Source: Myxococcales bacterium
Lineage (GTDB): Bacteria > Myxococcota_A > Polyangia > Nannocystales > Nannocystaceae
Reading direction: 5' to 3'
Length of the DNA: 64,000 nucleotides
Assembly (NCBI GenBank): GCA_020633335.1
Contig: JACKDU010000001.1
Span: 124,001-188,000, forward strand
Positions within the stretch are counted from its first letter, which is position 1. Each line of letters begins with the position of its first letter. Shown one piece after another: positions 36,067 through 44,535 of this stretch. Under the pieces are notes generated by a model that was given only the letters and a program-made list of their open reading frames with translations, did not search any database and was not told the origin of the DNA. A program made the position numbers and the translations under genes.

Positions 36067-38471
36067 TCAGCGTCGCCGACGGAGGCCGAGGGCAAGAGCC
36101 CCCAAGAGGAGGGGGCCGAGGCCGCGGAGCGGCGCGCTCGCGCAGGCACAACCGGCCTCCGAGGCCCGCGCGCCCGCTCCTCGGGCTCCGTCCTCGTCCT
36201 GGCTCCGTCCGCGTGCTGGCCGTCGCCGCGCGGGGCCCTCGATCGTCGTCACCATGGACGGCGACGGAGCGGTCGCCTCTTTGCTGTCCTTTGGCAGGTC
36301 GACGAGGCTCGCCGCGGCGATCGCCGACCCCGAGCTCGTCGAGGAGCGCGCCGGCGTCCTCGACCCGATCGAGGAGCCAGAGGAGGTAGCGGACGTCGAC
36401 GATGACGTTGCGCGAGCGCTCGTTCGAGTAGGCGACGTCGCCGGCGATGTTCTCCCAGACCCGATCGAAGTTGAGGCCGACCACCTCGCCGCGGCCGTTG
36501 ACCACCGCCGAGCCCGAATTGCCGCCGGTGGTGTCGCCGTCGGCGAGGAGGCAGAGGACGAGGTCGGCGAGCCCGGGGTCGGCCCAGTAGGACTCGGCCG
36601 CGCCGGCGGCCGCCGCCACCACCCGCTCGGGGAGGGTGAAGGGCTCGGCGCCCGTGAGCTTGGCGAGCTGCCCGCGGAGGGTGGTCTGCGGCAGCGCCTC
36701 GAGGCCGTCGCGCGGGCGGTAGCCGCGGACCGTCGCCACGCTGAAGCGGAGCGTGCCGTTGGCGTCGGGGTAGAGCGGGCCCGGGCGGACGCCGCGGAGG
36801 AGCTCGAAGTAGGCTGGCTCAAGGACCATGCGGCGGCCGCGGCGGCTCTCCTCCTCGGCCTCGTCGCGCTCGATCGCGTCGACCAGCGCGTTGGCGAGGA
36901 CCAGGAGGGGATCGCGGGAGGCCCGGAGGGCCGCCGGATCGGCGGCGTCGAAGAGGCCGCGCATCGCCTCGGTGTCTGCGAGGCGGGTGCCCCGAGGAGG
37001 CGGCGGGTCGCCGGCAGGAAGACCTGACGATCGCCGCGCTTGCCGGCGATGAGCCCGGCGAGCGCGTCGACCCGAGCGTTCTCGGTGGGGGGGAGGGCCG
37101 CGGCCCGGGCGAGGACGGCCGCGAGGAGGTGGGCCTCGACCTCGACGTCGTGGTCGCGGAGGCGGCGGGCGATCCCGTTCCAGAGGTCGTCGCGGTCGCG
37201 CTCGAGGTAGCCGTCGGCCCGCTCGCGCTCCGGCCGCTGGCGCTCGCGGGCCCAGCGGACCAGGCTCACCGCGGCGTCGACCAGGCTCGGCGCGTGGGCG
37301 AAGCGGTGGAGCGCGAAGGCGGTCGGGTAGCGGGCGCGGGCGTCGGCGCTGTACTCGGCGAGGTCGGCGAGGAGGGCCGCGCCCTCGCCCTCGCGGAGGC
37401 GCGCCTCCTCGGCCTCGCGGCGCTCGCGGAGGCCCATCGCCTTGACCCCGTCGATCATCCCCGCGAGTTCTTGTGGCGGTTGGCCAGGCTCTTCTTGGTC
37501 GCCGCGACCTTGATCGCCACCGCCGGATCGGCGGCGCCGAGCTCCTCGGCGATCGCGATCCACTCGCCGTAAAGATCGATGAGCGCCGGCAGGGTCTGGT
37601 CGAGGGTGCGGGTGAGCTCGGCGACCCAGAGGTAGCGGGTGGTCCGCCCAGGGTAGCCGAGGACCGCGACCAGGTCGCCCGGCTGGACCCCCTCCGGGGC
37701 GAGCCGCAGCCAGCGCGCCGGGCGGTAGGGGAGGTTGTCCGGGTCGTGGGCCCGCGGCGTGCCGTCGGGGCCGACGTAGGCCCGGAGGATCGTGAAGTCG
37801 CCGGTGTGGCGCGGCCACATCCAGTTGTCGACCTCGCCGCCGAACTCGCCGATCGACGAGGGCGGCGCGTAGACCAGGCGGACGTCGGGGAGCTCGAGGT
37901 AGGCGATCTGGCGGTACATCGAGCCGCCGAAGAAGGACGCGACCTCGCAGCGGCGGGCGACGCCGGCCGCGTCGCAGGCGGCGACGAGCTCGCGGATCTT
38001 CGCCCGGACCGCGCGGGCGCGCGCGCGGTCGTCGGGGGCGCTCGCGGCCGCGGCCTTGATCGCCTCGGTCACGTCGTCGATCTGCTCGACGACCCGGACG
38101 CTGCGGCCGCGCGCCGGCTCCTCCTCCGCCCGCGTCCGCGCGAGGAAGCCGTCCTTGAGGAGGTCGCGCTCGACCGTCGACGCGGCCTGGAGCGCCCCGT
38201 AGGCGCAGTGGTGGTTGGTGATCACCAGCCCCTCGGGCGAGATGAAGGAGGCCGAGCAGCCGCTGAGGTTGACGGCCGCGCGCATCAGCCCGCCGCCCGC
38301 CGGATCCCAGAGCTCCTCGGGCCGGAGCTCGAGGCCGCGGCGCCGGAGCGCGTCGTGATCGAGGTCGGCGATCTGCTCGGGCATCCACTGGCCCTCGTCG
38401 GCGCCGGCGGGGGTCGCGGTCAGGGCGGCGATGGCGAGCAGGGCGGCGAGGGCGCGACGGGGAGAGATCAT
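36067..38471 (-). CDS. S46-family serine peptidase with MYXO-CTERM tail (three frameshifts)
   Basis: About 801 residues when three frames are joined. Part 1 (from ATG 38471) has signal MISPRRALAALLAIAALTAT, GCSASFISPEGLVITNHHCA with catalytic His88, and WMWPRHTGDF with the Asp. It breaks at a four-base run, 37459-37462, where one more base restores NSRGMIDGVKAMGLRERREA. Part 2 breaks at 36990-36993, where one more base gives RLLGGTRLADTEAMRGLFD. Part 3 has TTGGNSGSAVVNGRGEVVGL with the catalytic Ser. A third break at 36328-36331 leads to a Ser/Pro-rich tail ending GCACASAPLRGLGPLLLGAL and Arg4, a MYXO-CTERM anchor. S46 enzymes (DPP7/DPP11) are periplasmic or surface dipeptidyl-peptidases. Read literally it would be a pseudogene. 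Confidence 0.88.
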
Positions 38472-38521
38472 CGGACGCGAGGGTACACCGCCGCACCTCC
38501 GGCGAGCGAGCCGATCCAGCG

Positions 38522-38878
38522 CTAGACGCCGAGGATCCGGCGGGCCCGCTCGGCGAACGCGAAGCGGAGGCCGAGGCGCTCGAGGAGCTCGACGCCCACC
38601 ATCACCGGACCCATCACAAAGGACATCTTGCGCCTCAGGAGGGCCGGGCGGTTCCCCTCGATCCGGTGGCCGAGGATCTGAATCGCCCAGCCGATCACCT
38701 GGCCGGCGACGACGATCCGCCAGCTCAGGGCCGCGATCCCGACGATCCCGCTGACCACCAGGATCGGGATCCCGAAGAGGTGGGTCAGGCGGTTGAGCGG
38801 GTGACGGTGCTCATTGAGGTAGTAGGCGAACTCGCGGGTCCACACGTCATCGATGGCGGCGATGCGCTCGGCGTCCAT
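38522..38878 (-). CDS. Mpo1-like/DUF962 membrane protein
   Basis: 118 residues from ATG 38878. It contains the family pattern FAYYLNEHRHPLNRLTHLFGIP near the N-terminus, two hydrophobic segments (LVVSGIVGIAALSW, IVVAGQVIGWAIQILGH) and a second His motif, GHRIEGNRPAL. Conserved histidines in yeast Mpo1 bind Fe2+ and oxidise 2-hydroxy fatty acids in alpha-oxidation of phytosphingosine-derived acids. Whether bacterial members do this is not established. A membrane location is clear from the sequence. Confidence 0.85.
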   Translation of the reverse strand: MDAERIAAIDDVWTREFAYYLNEHRHPLNRLTHLFGIPILVVSGIVGIAALSWRIVVAGQVIGWAIQILGHRIEGNRPALLRRKMSFVMGPVMVGVELLERLGLRFAFAERARRILGV

Positions 38879-39016
38879 GGCCCGCGTTGTAGCGCGGCCG
38901 CGGCCGCGCGTCACCGGTCTTCGGCGCCGGCGCTCGCGCCCCCGATCGCGGGCTGGCCGGACTCGCGCGCGGCCCCGGCGATTGCCTCGCCCGCGGCGAT
39001 CGCCGAAGATAATCGC

Positions 39017-40354
39017 ATGAGGTGGTCGATGCGTCGTTGTGGTTGGGTGGTCTCTCTATTGGTCCTCGGGCTCGCGGCCGGCGAGGCGATGGCGCTGATG
39101 CAGCCGAACGCCAAGGTGATCCCGGTCGGGTCGAGCCTCCAGAACCTCTTCAACATGCTGGGCGATCCGATCAACGCGCTCGCGGACGCGAAGATCGATC
39201 CCCAGACCTTCCTGCCGCAGTGCGAGATCACCTTCGAGGTGCTCCAGCGCAACGCCGGCTACAAGAACTCCTTCGGCTGGTACAACGTCACCGCCCAGAA
39301 GCCGCAGCTCGCCGACCTCCACCAGATCCTGAGCTGCAACGACGGCGTCGGCACCAAGAAGACGGTGTCGATCAAGGCCGACCCGAACTACACGGGCGGC
39401 GAGATCGGCTTCTTCCAGGCGACCGGCGGCTGCGCCGACATCAACAACCCGGGGTCGATCTACAACATCTTCTACAGCCAGCCGAAGTGGAACCCCGACG
39501 CGAATCAGATGAACCCCTTCATCCACCTGATCGTGTACGAGAGCGTCAAGAACCCGCGCACCTACTACTTCGCGTGGGAGGACCTGATCCAGGGCGGCGA
39601 CGACGACTTCGACGACCTGACCACCAGCGTCAGCGGGATCGCCTGCTACGACGGCCCGCCCTGCATGCCCTTCATCGACGGCACCGACCCCGATGACGAC
39701 GGGATCTGCGAGCCCGACGACAACTGCCCGGACGACAAGAACCTGAGCCAGATGGACGCGGACATGGACGGCTTCGGCGACGTCTGTGACAACTGCCCGG
39801 ACCTCGCGAACCCCGACCAGATCGACGAGGACAAGGACGGGATCGGCGACGCCTGCGATCCGATGATCGGGACCACCGGCGACAGCACCGGCGGGACCGA
39901 CTCGAGCGGGACCGACTCGAGCGGGACCGACTCGAGCGGGACGGGCGTCGGCACCGACTCGAGCGGGACCGACGCGACCAGCGGGACGAGCGACGCGACC
40001 AGCGGGACGAGCGACGCGACCAGCGGCACCTCGGGCGGGACCTCGGCGGGGACCAGCTCCGACACCGCCACGGCGAGCGGGACCGGCGACTCGGCGAGCG
40101 GGAGCGGCGGGACCGGCGACTCCGCCGGCAACACCAGCGGCGCGTCGGCGACGAGCGCCTCGTCGGCGACGGCGGGTTCGGCGAGCGGCAGCGGCGGCGA
40201 GACCGACTCGGCGACGGGCGGCGTCGGTGAGAGCGTCGACGGAGGCGGCTGCGGCTGCACGTCGTCGTCCTCGCCCTCGGGCGGCCTCGCGGGGCTCCTC
40301 CTCGCGTCGCTCGGCCTCGGCGTCCGGCGTCGGCGCCGGCGCCGCGCGGCCTGA
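39017..40354 (+). CDS. DUF4114 / thrombospondin type 3 repeat surface protein with MYXO-CTERM anchor
   Basis: 445 residues from ATG 39017. A signal peptide (RRCGWVVSLLVLGLAAGEAMA) leads into a DUF4114-like domain with NPFIHLIVYESVKNPRTYYF and AWEDLIQGGDDDFDDL. Two thrombospondin type 3, Ca2+-binding repeats follow (DPDDDGICEPDDNCPDD; DMDGFGDVCDNCPD; DKDGIGDACD). A ~160-residue Ser/Gly/Thr linker with SGTDS and ATSGTSD repeats comes next, then the sorting tail GCGCTSSSSPSGGLAGLLLA, a hydrophobic stretch and an Arg cluster. The tail is the Myxococcota MYXO-CTERM type, thought to be processed at the Cys for surface anchoring. Ca2+-dependent adhesion is inference. Confidence 0.9.
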   Translation: MRWSMRRCGWVVSLLVLGLAAGEAMALMQPNAKVIPVGSSLQNLFNMLGDPINALADAKIDPQTFLPQCEITFEVLQRNAGYKNSFGWYNVTAQKPQLADLHQILSCNDGVGTKKTVSIKADPNYTGGEIGFFQATGGCADINNPGSIYNIFYSQPKWNPDANQMNPFIHLIVYESVKNPRTYYFAWEDLIQGGDDDFDDLTTSVSGIACYDGPPCMPFIDGTDPDDDGICEPDDNCPDDKNLSQMDADMDGFGDVCDNCPDLANPDQIDEDKDGIGDACDPMIGTTGDSTGGTDSSGTDSSGTDSSGTGVGTDSSGTDATSGTSDATSGTSDATSGTSGGTSAGTSSDTATASGTGDSASGSGGTGDSAGNTSGASATSASSATAGSASGSGGETDSATGGVGESVDGGGCGCTSSSSPSGGLAGLLLASLGLGVRRRRRRRAA

Positions 40355-40658
40355 GTCGAAGAATGAATCATCAATCATCTCCCGACGCGGTGGCGATCGG
40401 GTGTTGAGATTCTCCCCAGCGCGCGCTCGCGGCTGGGGAGCGTCTCTGTAGCGGTTGGCATGGGCTGGGGGCGCGCGTCCGCAGCTTCGCGCGCGGCCGA
40501 TCGACCGCCAGCTTTGCGTCGCCGCGGGGACATCGTTCGGCGGGCGCGCTCCCTCGCAGATCCGACGCGAATCTTCGCCGCGTGGCGGCGCGCGCTGGCG
40601 CAAGAATGTCGCGCGATGTCGGTATTTGATCGCCTGTCGATTCGGCCATGATGAGGCG
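40355..40658. other. 304-base intergenic region
   Basis: It holds the terminator hairpin at 40412-40440 and, at its 3' end, the GAGG ribosome site of the AMMECR1 gene. The rest shows no repeat, RNA gene or credible coding frame. Confidence 0.55.
40412..40440 (+). terminator. Terminator hairpin after the DUF4114 gene
   Basis: Perfect 9-base stem CTCCCCAGC (40412-40420) and GCTGGGGAG (40432-40440), loop 11 bases. CGTCTCTGT follows, without a true T tract. Confidence 0.55.
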
Positions 40659-41291
40659 ATGAGATCTGCGCCTCGACCCGTGCCCCCGCTCGCGCCCGCT
40701 TCGCGTCGCTGGCTGGCCTATGTCGCTCGAAAGGCGCTGCGCGACGCGCTCGCCGAGCGTCACCCCTGGGCCCGCGACCTCGACGTCCAGGCGGCGCCGC
40801 GCCCCGACGATCCCCGCCTCTCGGCGCCGACCCGGCTCTTCGTCTCGTGGCACGACGGCGACGAGCTCGTCGGTTGCATCGGCACCCTCGAGCCCTATCC
40901 CTCCCTCGAGGAGGGGGTCGCGCGCTTCTCGGTCGCCAGCGGGATCCATGATCCCCGGACGCCGCCCGCGGATCCGCGGCGGTGGTCGGCGCTCGAGTGC
41001 GAGATCTCGCTCCTCGGCGAGCCCACCCAGCTCGACGCGGTCGGCATCGACGCGATCGCCCCGCTCCTGGTGCCGGGCCGCGACGGCGTCTTCCTCGACG
41101 TCGGCCGTCGGCGGGCCTTCTTCCTGCCGGTGGTCTGGCGCCAGCTCCCCGAACCGGCGGACTTCCTGGCGGCCCTCTGCCGCAAGGCCGGCGCCGATCC
41201 GCGGCGCGACGGGGCGCAGGCCCGGGCCGAGGTGCTCTGCGCCGAGACCTTCGCCGAGCACAACCCGAAGCAGCTCGCCCGGGCGCTCTAG
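40659..41291 (+). CDS. AMMECR1 domain protein
   Basis: 210 residues from ATG 40659, preceded by GAGG; the long frame upstream has no homology. AMMECR1 signatures: TRLFVSWHDGDELVGCIGTLEPYP, SLEEGVARFSVASGIHDPRTPP, LECEISLLGEPTQLD, GRDGVFLDVGRRRAFFLPVVW and a terminal FLAALCRKAGADP. The invariant GCIG is intact. Family members in archaea and bacteria often neighbour Memo-like or radical-SAM genes; none is here. Molecular function remains unknown; cytoplasmic. Confidence 0.93.
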   Translation: MRSAPRPVPPLAPASRRWLAYVARKALRDALAERHPWARDLDVQAAPRPDDPRLSAPTRLFVSWHDGDELVGCIGTLEPYPSLEEGVARFSVASGIHDPRTPPADPRRWSALECEISLLGEPTQLDAVGIDAIAPLLVPGRDGVFLDVGRRRAFFLPVVWRQLPEPADFLAALCRKAGADPRRDGAQARAEVLCAETFAEHNPKQLARAL

Positions 41292-41440
41292 CCCCTGCGT
41301 CGGCGCCTGCGTCGGCGTTTGGGCCCGGCGGGCGGGCCCCGCAGCGGGCGCAGGCGGGCGGCTTGCGGGGGCGCGCGGCGGCGTGCCATCCTGCGCCCCG
41401 CGGGCGCCTGCGCGCGCGCGGCGACCTGGAGAAGACGAAC

Positions 41441-42082
41441 ATGCGCATGATCCTCATCGGACCGCCCGGCGCCGGCAAGGGCACCCAGGCGGCCAACCTC
41501 GTCGACACCTACGAGATCCCCCACATCTCCTCGGGTGACATGCTGCGCGCCGCGGTCAAGGCCGGGACCGAGCTCGGCAAGGTCGCCGATCGCTACATGA
41601 AGGCCGGCGACCTCGTCCCCGACGACGTCGTGATCGGCATGATCATCGAGCGGATCGGCGCCGACGACTGCGCCCGCGGCTTCATGCTCGACGGCTTCCC
41701 GCGGACCCAGCCGCAGGCGGCGGCGCTCGACGAGGCGCTCAAGAAGGCCGGCGTCGACCTGGACGCGGTCGTCCTCATCGAGGTCCCCGACGAGCTGATC
41801 CTCGACCGGATCACCGGCCGCCGCAGCGACCCCGAGACCGGGACGATCTACCACCTCAAGTTCAAGCCGCCGCCGCCCGAGGTCGCCGGACGCGTGGTCC
41901 AGCGCAAGGACGACACGGCCGAGGCCTGCACCGCCCGCCTCTCCAAGTACCACCGCGAGACCGCGCCGGTGGTCCCCTACTACGAGGCCCGCGGGATCCT
42001 CCGCCGGGTCGACGGGGTCGGCGCGCCTGACGAGGTGCTCCTCCGACTCACCGCGGCCCTCAAGGCGCCGAGCGCCAGCTGA
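41441..42082 (+). CDS. adk: Adenylate kinase
   Basis: 213 residues from ATG 41441, preceded by GGAGAAG. The P-loop is GPPGAGKGTQA near the N-terminus. The NMP-binding segment is HISSGDMLRAAVKAGTELG, then GFMLDGFPRT, the LID GRRSDPETGTIYHLKFKPPP, and RLSKYHRETAPVVPYYEARG. The LID lacks the four zinc cysteines, as in Gram-negative enzymes. It converts AMP + ATP to 2 ADP in the cytoplasm. It is followed after nine bases by pssA, so the two are probably co-transcribed. Confidence 0.97.
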   Translation: MRMILIGPPGAGKGTQAANLVDTYEIPHISSGDMLRAAVKAGTELGKVADRYMKAGDLVPDDVVIGMIIERIGADDCARGFMLDGFPRTQPQAAALDEALKKAGVDLDAVVLIEVPDELILDRITGRRSDPETGTIYHLKFKPPPPEVAGRVVQRKDDTAEACTARLSKYHRETAPVVPYYEARGILRRVDGVGAPDEVLLRLTAALKAPSAS

Positions 42083-42091
42083 GCGAGAGCC

Positions 42092-42934
42092 ATGGCCGCC
42101 CCCTCCGTCCTCCGCTACATCGCCCCCAACCTCGTGACCTCGCTGGCCATGCTCTTTGGCCTGATCGCGATGGTCTCGGCGACCCGGGGCGAGTACGTGT
42201 TCGCGTCGTGGTTGATCGTCTGGGCGACCTTCCTCGACCGGGCGGACGGGGTGGTCGCCCGCCTCCTCAAGGCGACCAGCGAGTTCGGGGTCCAGATGGA
42301 CTCCTTCGCCGACTTCTTCAACTTCGGGGTCGCGCCGGCCTTCATCACCTTCACCGCGCTGACGACCACCCCGGGGCTGCCGACCGCCGAGGGCGGCGGC
42401 CGGATCCTGGCGATCGCCGCGTCGGCGCTCTGGATCTTCGCCTGCACCTTCCGCCTCGCGCGCTTCAACGTGATCGCCGACGAGCCCCGCTACAAGGGGC
42501 TCTTCTTCGGGATCCCGACGACCCTGGCCGCCGGCGCCCTGGCGACCTGGTTCCTGACCCTCCTCAAGTACGCGGGCGCCGATAATCCGCTCAGCGGCCG
42601 CGATCAATTCTCGGAGGGGAGGGCCTTCGGCGACCTCGCGCTCGGCCCCGAGGCCTGGCTCATCCTGCCGATCGGCATGCTCTTCGGCGCCTTCCTGATG
42701 GTCTCGAACCTGCGGATGCGCAAGCCGGGGCTCTCGTTCAAGCGGCCGGGGCCGATCGCCTTCTCGCTCCTGGCGATCAGCGGGGTCACCTTCGGCTTCC
42801 TGCGGATCTTCCCCGAGCTGATGGTCCTGATGCCGACCGTCTTCATCCTGGTCTGGATCGCCCTCCAGCCCGCCCAGAGCCTGCGCTCGATCCCCGCGCC
42901 GCCCTTCATCCCGGTGTCCAAGACCGGGTCCTAG
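42092..42934 (+). CDS. pssA: CDP-diacylglycerol-serine O-phosphatidyltransferase
   Basis: 280 residues. The CDP-alcohol phosphatidyltransferase motif D-x2-DG-x2-AR-x9-G-x3-D-x3-D is present as DRADGVVARLLKATSEFG followed by VQMDSFADF. About seven or eight hydrophobic helices follow, with FRLARFN and FFGIPTT segments typical of PssA type II. It makes phosphatidylserine from CDP-DAG and serine at the inner membrane, leading to phosphatidylethanolamine. Start overlaps no other gene; a spacing of nine bases from adk suggests an operon. Confidence 0.92.
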   Translation: MAAPSVLRYIAPNLVTSLAMLFGLIAMVSATRGEYVFASWLIVWATFLDRADGVVARLLKATSEFGVQMDSFADFFNFGVAPAFITFTALTTTPGLPTAEGGGRILAIAASALWIFACTFRLARFNVIADEPRYKGLFFGIPTTLAAGALATWFLTLLKYAGADNPLSGRDQFSEGRAFGDLALGPEAWLILPIGMLFGAFLMVSNLRMRKPGLSFKRPGPIAFSLLAISGVTFGFLRIFPELMVLMPTVFILVWIALQPAQSLRSIPAPPFIPVSKTGS

Positions 42935-42957
42935 CGCGCTCCGTTCGGAGGAGCGCG
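42935..42957 (+). terminator. Terminator of adk-pssA
   Basis: Hairpin CGCGCTCC (42935-42942) and GGAGCGCG (42950-42957) directly after the pssA stop. No T tract follows. Confidence 0.5.
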
Positions 42958-43022
42958 AGGGGGGCTGGCGCGGCCGTCGGCGTCGTGGCAATGTCCCCGG
43001 CCGCCGCCGTGGCGCGGCGCCT

Positions 43023-43637
43023 ATGCTCGAACCGAGCGTGCTCGCACGCATCACCGACGACCTCGTCGCCCACGGCTACTCGATCCACCCCGACCTCGCG
43101 TCGCCGGCCCGCTGCGCCGCGCTCCGCGAGCGCGCGCTCGAGCGCGAGCGCCAGGGCGAGCTGCGCCTCGCGGCGATCGGCCGGGCCGAGGAGCGCCACA
43201 TCGACCCCGAGGTCCGCTCGGATCGGATCGCCTGGCTCGGGCGCGAGGCGCCGATCGAGGCGGAGCACCTCGGCGCGCTCGACGAGCTCGCCGGCCACCT
43301 CTGCCGCGAGCTCTACCTCGGCCTCCGCGACCACGAGGCCCACTTCGCGCTCTTCGGGCCGGGCGCGTTCTACCGCCGCCACCTCGATCGCTTCCGTCGC
43401 CGGGGCGCGCGGGTGATCTCGACCGTCCTCTACCTCAACGAGGCCTGGCCGGCGGACGCCGGCGGGGAGCTGCGGATCTTCGAGCCCGGCCGCCCCGAGC
43501 ACGTCGCCGCCGAGGTCTCGCCGCGCGCGGGGACCCTCGTCGTCTTCCTCAGCGATCGGGTCTGGCACGAGGTCCTGCCGACCGCCCGGACCCGCCTCAG
43601 CGTCGCCGGCTGGCTCCGCGAGGCGACGCTCCTCTGA
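43023..43637 (+). CDS. 2-oxoglutarate-Fe(II) oxygenase (SM-20/prolyl hydroxylase-like)
   Basis: 204 residues. The facial triad and 2OG contacts are visible: HxD in FYRRHLDRF (His120, Asp122), distal His182 in VWHEVLPT and Arg191 in RTRLSVAGW. Core strands include ISTVLYLNEAW, GGELRIFEPG and GTLVVFLSDRV. Family members hydroxylate proline or other side chains, or small molecules. The substrate is unknown. No signal peptide. A second, unrelated 2OG-oxygenase gene lies 0.9 kb downstream. Confidence 0.9.
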   Translation: MLEPSVLARITDDLVAHGYSIHPDLASPARCAALRERALERERQGELRLAAIGRAEERHIDPEVRSDRIAWLGREAPIEAEHLGALDELAGHLCRELYLGLRDHEAHFALFGPGAFYRRHLDRFRRRGARVISTVLYLNEAWPADAGGELRIFEPGRPEHVAAEVSPRAGTLVVFLSDRVWHEVLPTARTRLSVAGWLREATLL

Positions 43638-43753
43638 GCCCGCGGCGAGCGGCTTGGTGGATCCGGCAGGCGACAGAGGTGCGCCGCGGGGTGGGCATCG
43701 CATGCGCTTCTTTGCGGCCGGCCTGGGGCGACGCGTCGCCTAGTTTGGATCCC

Positions 43754-44458
43754 ATGCGATGGATGGGATTGGCTGCGATGGCGTCGCTCTTCGCTGGTTG
43801 CGTGGGCGGCGATGACACGGGCGGGACCGAGTCCGAGAGCGGCGCGATGTCGATGACGGCGACCGCGACCGCGACGACGACGACGACGACCGCGATGACG
43901 ACGTCGACGACGACGACGACGACGACCCCGAGCGAGACCGAGAGCGAGAGCGGCGGCGGGATCGCGGGGTGTGAGTGCATCGTCGATGACATGGACGTCG
44001 AGCTGAGCGCTCCCAGCGTGCCGACCTGCGGAGCCGCGCTCTGCGACGTCGTCGACGTGCGGTGCGCGAGCGAGGGCTCGACCGAGCTCGCGTCCTGTCG
44101 CCAGGGCTTCGCCACCCTCACGGTGAACAACCCGGACGCGCTCACCTGCGCCCTCGAGGCGCTGCGCGACCGCGAGGCCGGGATCCTCCGCTGGGACTCC
44201 AACAAGAACGACCAGTTTCAGGACCACGGCTACCTGCTGATCGCAGCCGACGGCCGCGCGGTCGGTCGCGCCTGGCACTACTATGATCTCGGCTACGGGG
44301 TGGGCGACGCCACCCTCGCCGAGCTCGATCCGGTGGCGACCTTCGAGGGCTGCCTCGCCTCGGCGGATCTGAGCGAGCGCTTCTTCTGCCTGGTCGACGC
44401 CCTCGCCGAGCCGGCGATCGCGGTCTGCGACGAGGGCTGGATGGGCGGCGTCGCCTGA
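43754..44458 (+). CDS. Cys-rich lipoprotein, unknown function
   Basis: 234 residues from ATG 43754, which opens the signal MRWMGLAAMASLFAGC (lipobox F-A-G-C). A Thr-rich linker (about 21-68, nearly all Thr with Ala/Met) and a Glu/Ser stretch precede a ~160-residue domain with many cysteines (CECIVDDMDVE, CGAALCDVVDVRCAS, LASCRQGF, CALEAL, CLASADLS, CLVDAL). These probably form disulfides outside the cell. No family recognised. The poly-Thr linker is encoded by a near-perfect GAC/ACG repeat. Confidence 0.78.
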   Translation: MRWMGLAAMASLFAGCVGGDDTGGTESESGAMSMTATATATTTTTTAMTTSTTTTTTTPSETESESGGGIAGCECIVDDMDVELSAPSVPTCGAALCDVVDVRCASEGSTELASCRQGFATLTVNNPDALTCALEALRDREAGILRWDSNKNDQFQDHGYLLIAADGRAVGRAWHYYDLGYGVGDATLAELDPVATFEGCLASADLSERFFCLVDALAEPAIAVCDEGWMGGVA

Positions 44459-44535
44459 TCTGACGGAGAGCGATCGCGCCCGCGGGCCTCCGGCAGGTCG
44501 CCGAGGCGCGCCTTTGCCGGTGCTATCCTGCCGCG

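Noticed and set aside
35708..36964. 418-residue minus-strand protein
   Set aside because: Its first ~210 residues are the third part of the S46 peptidase; the rest is intergenic noise.
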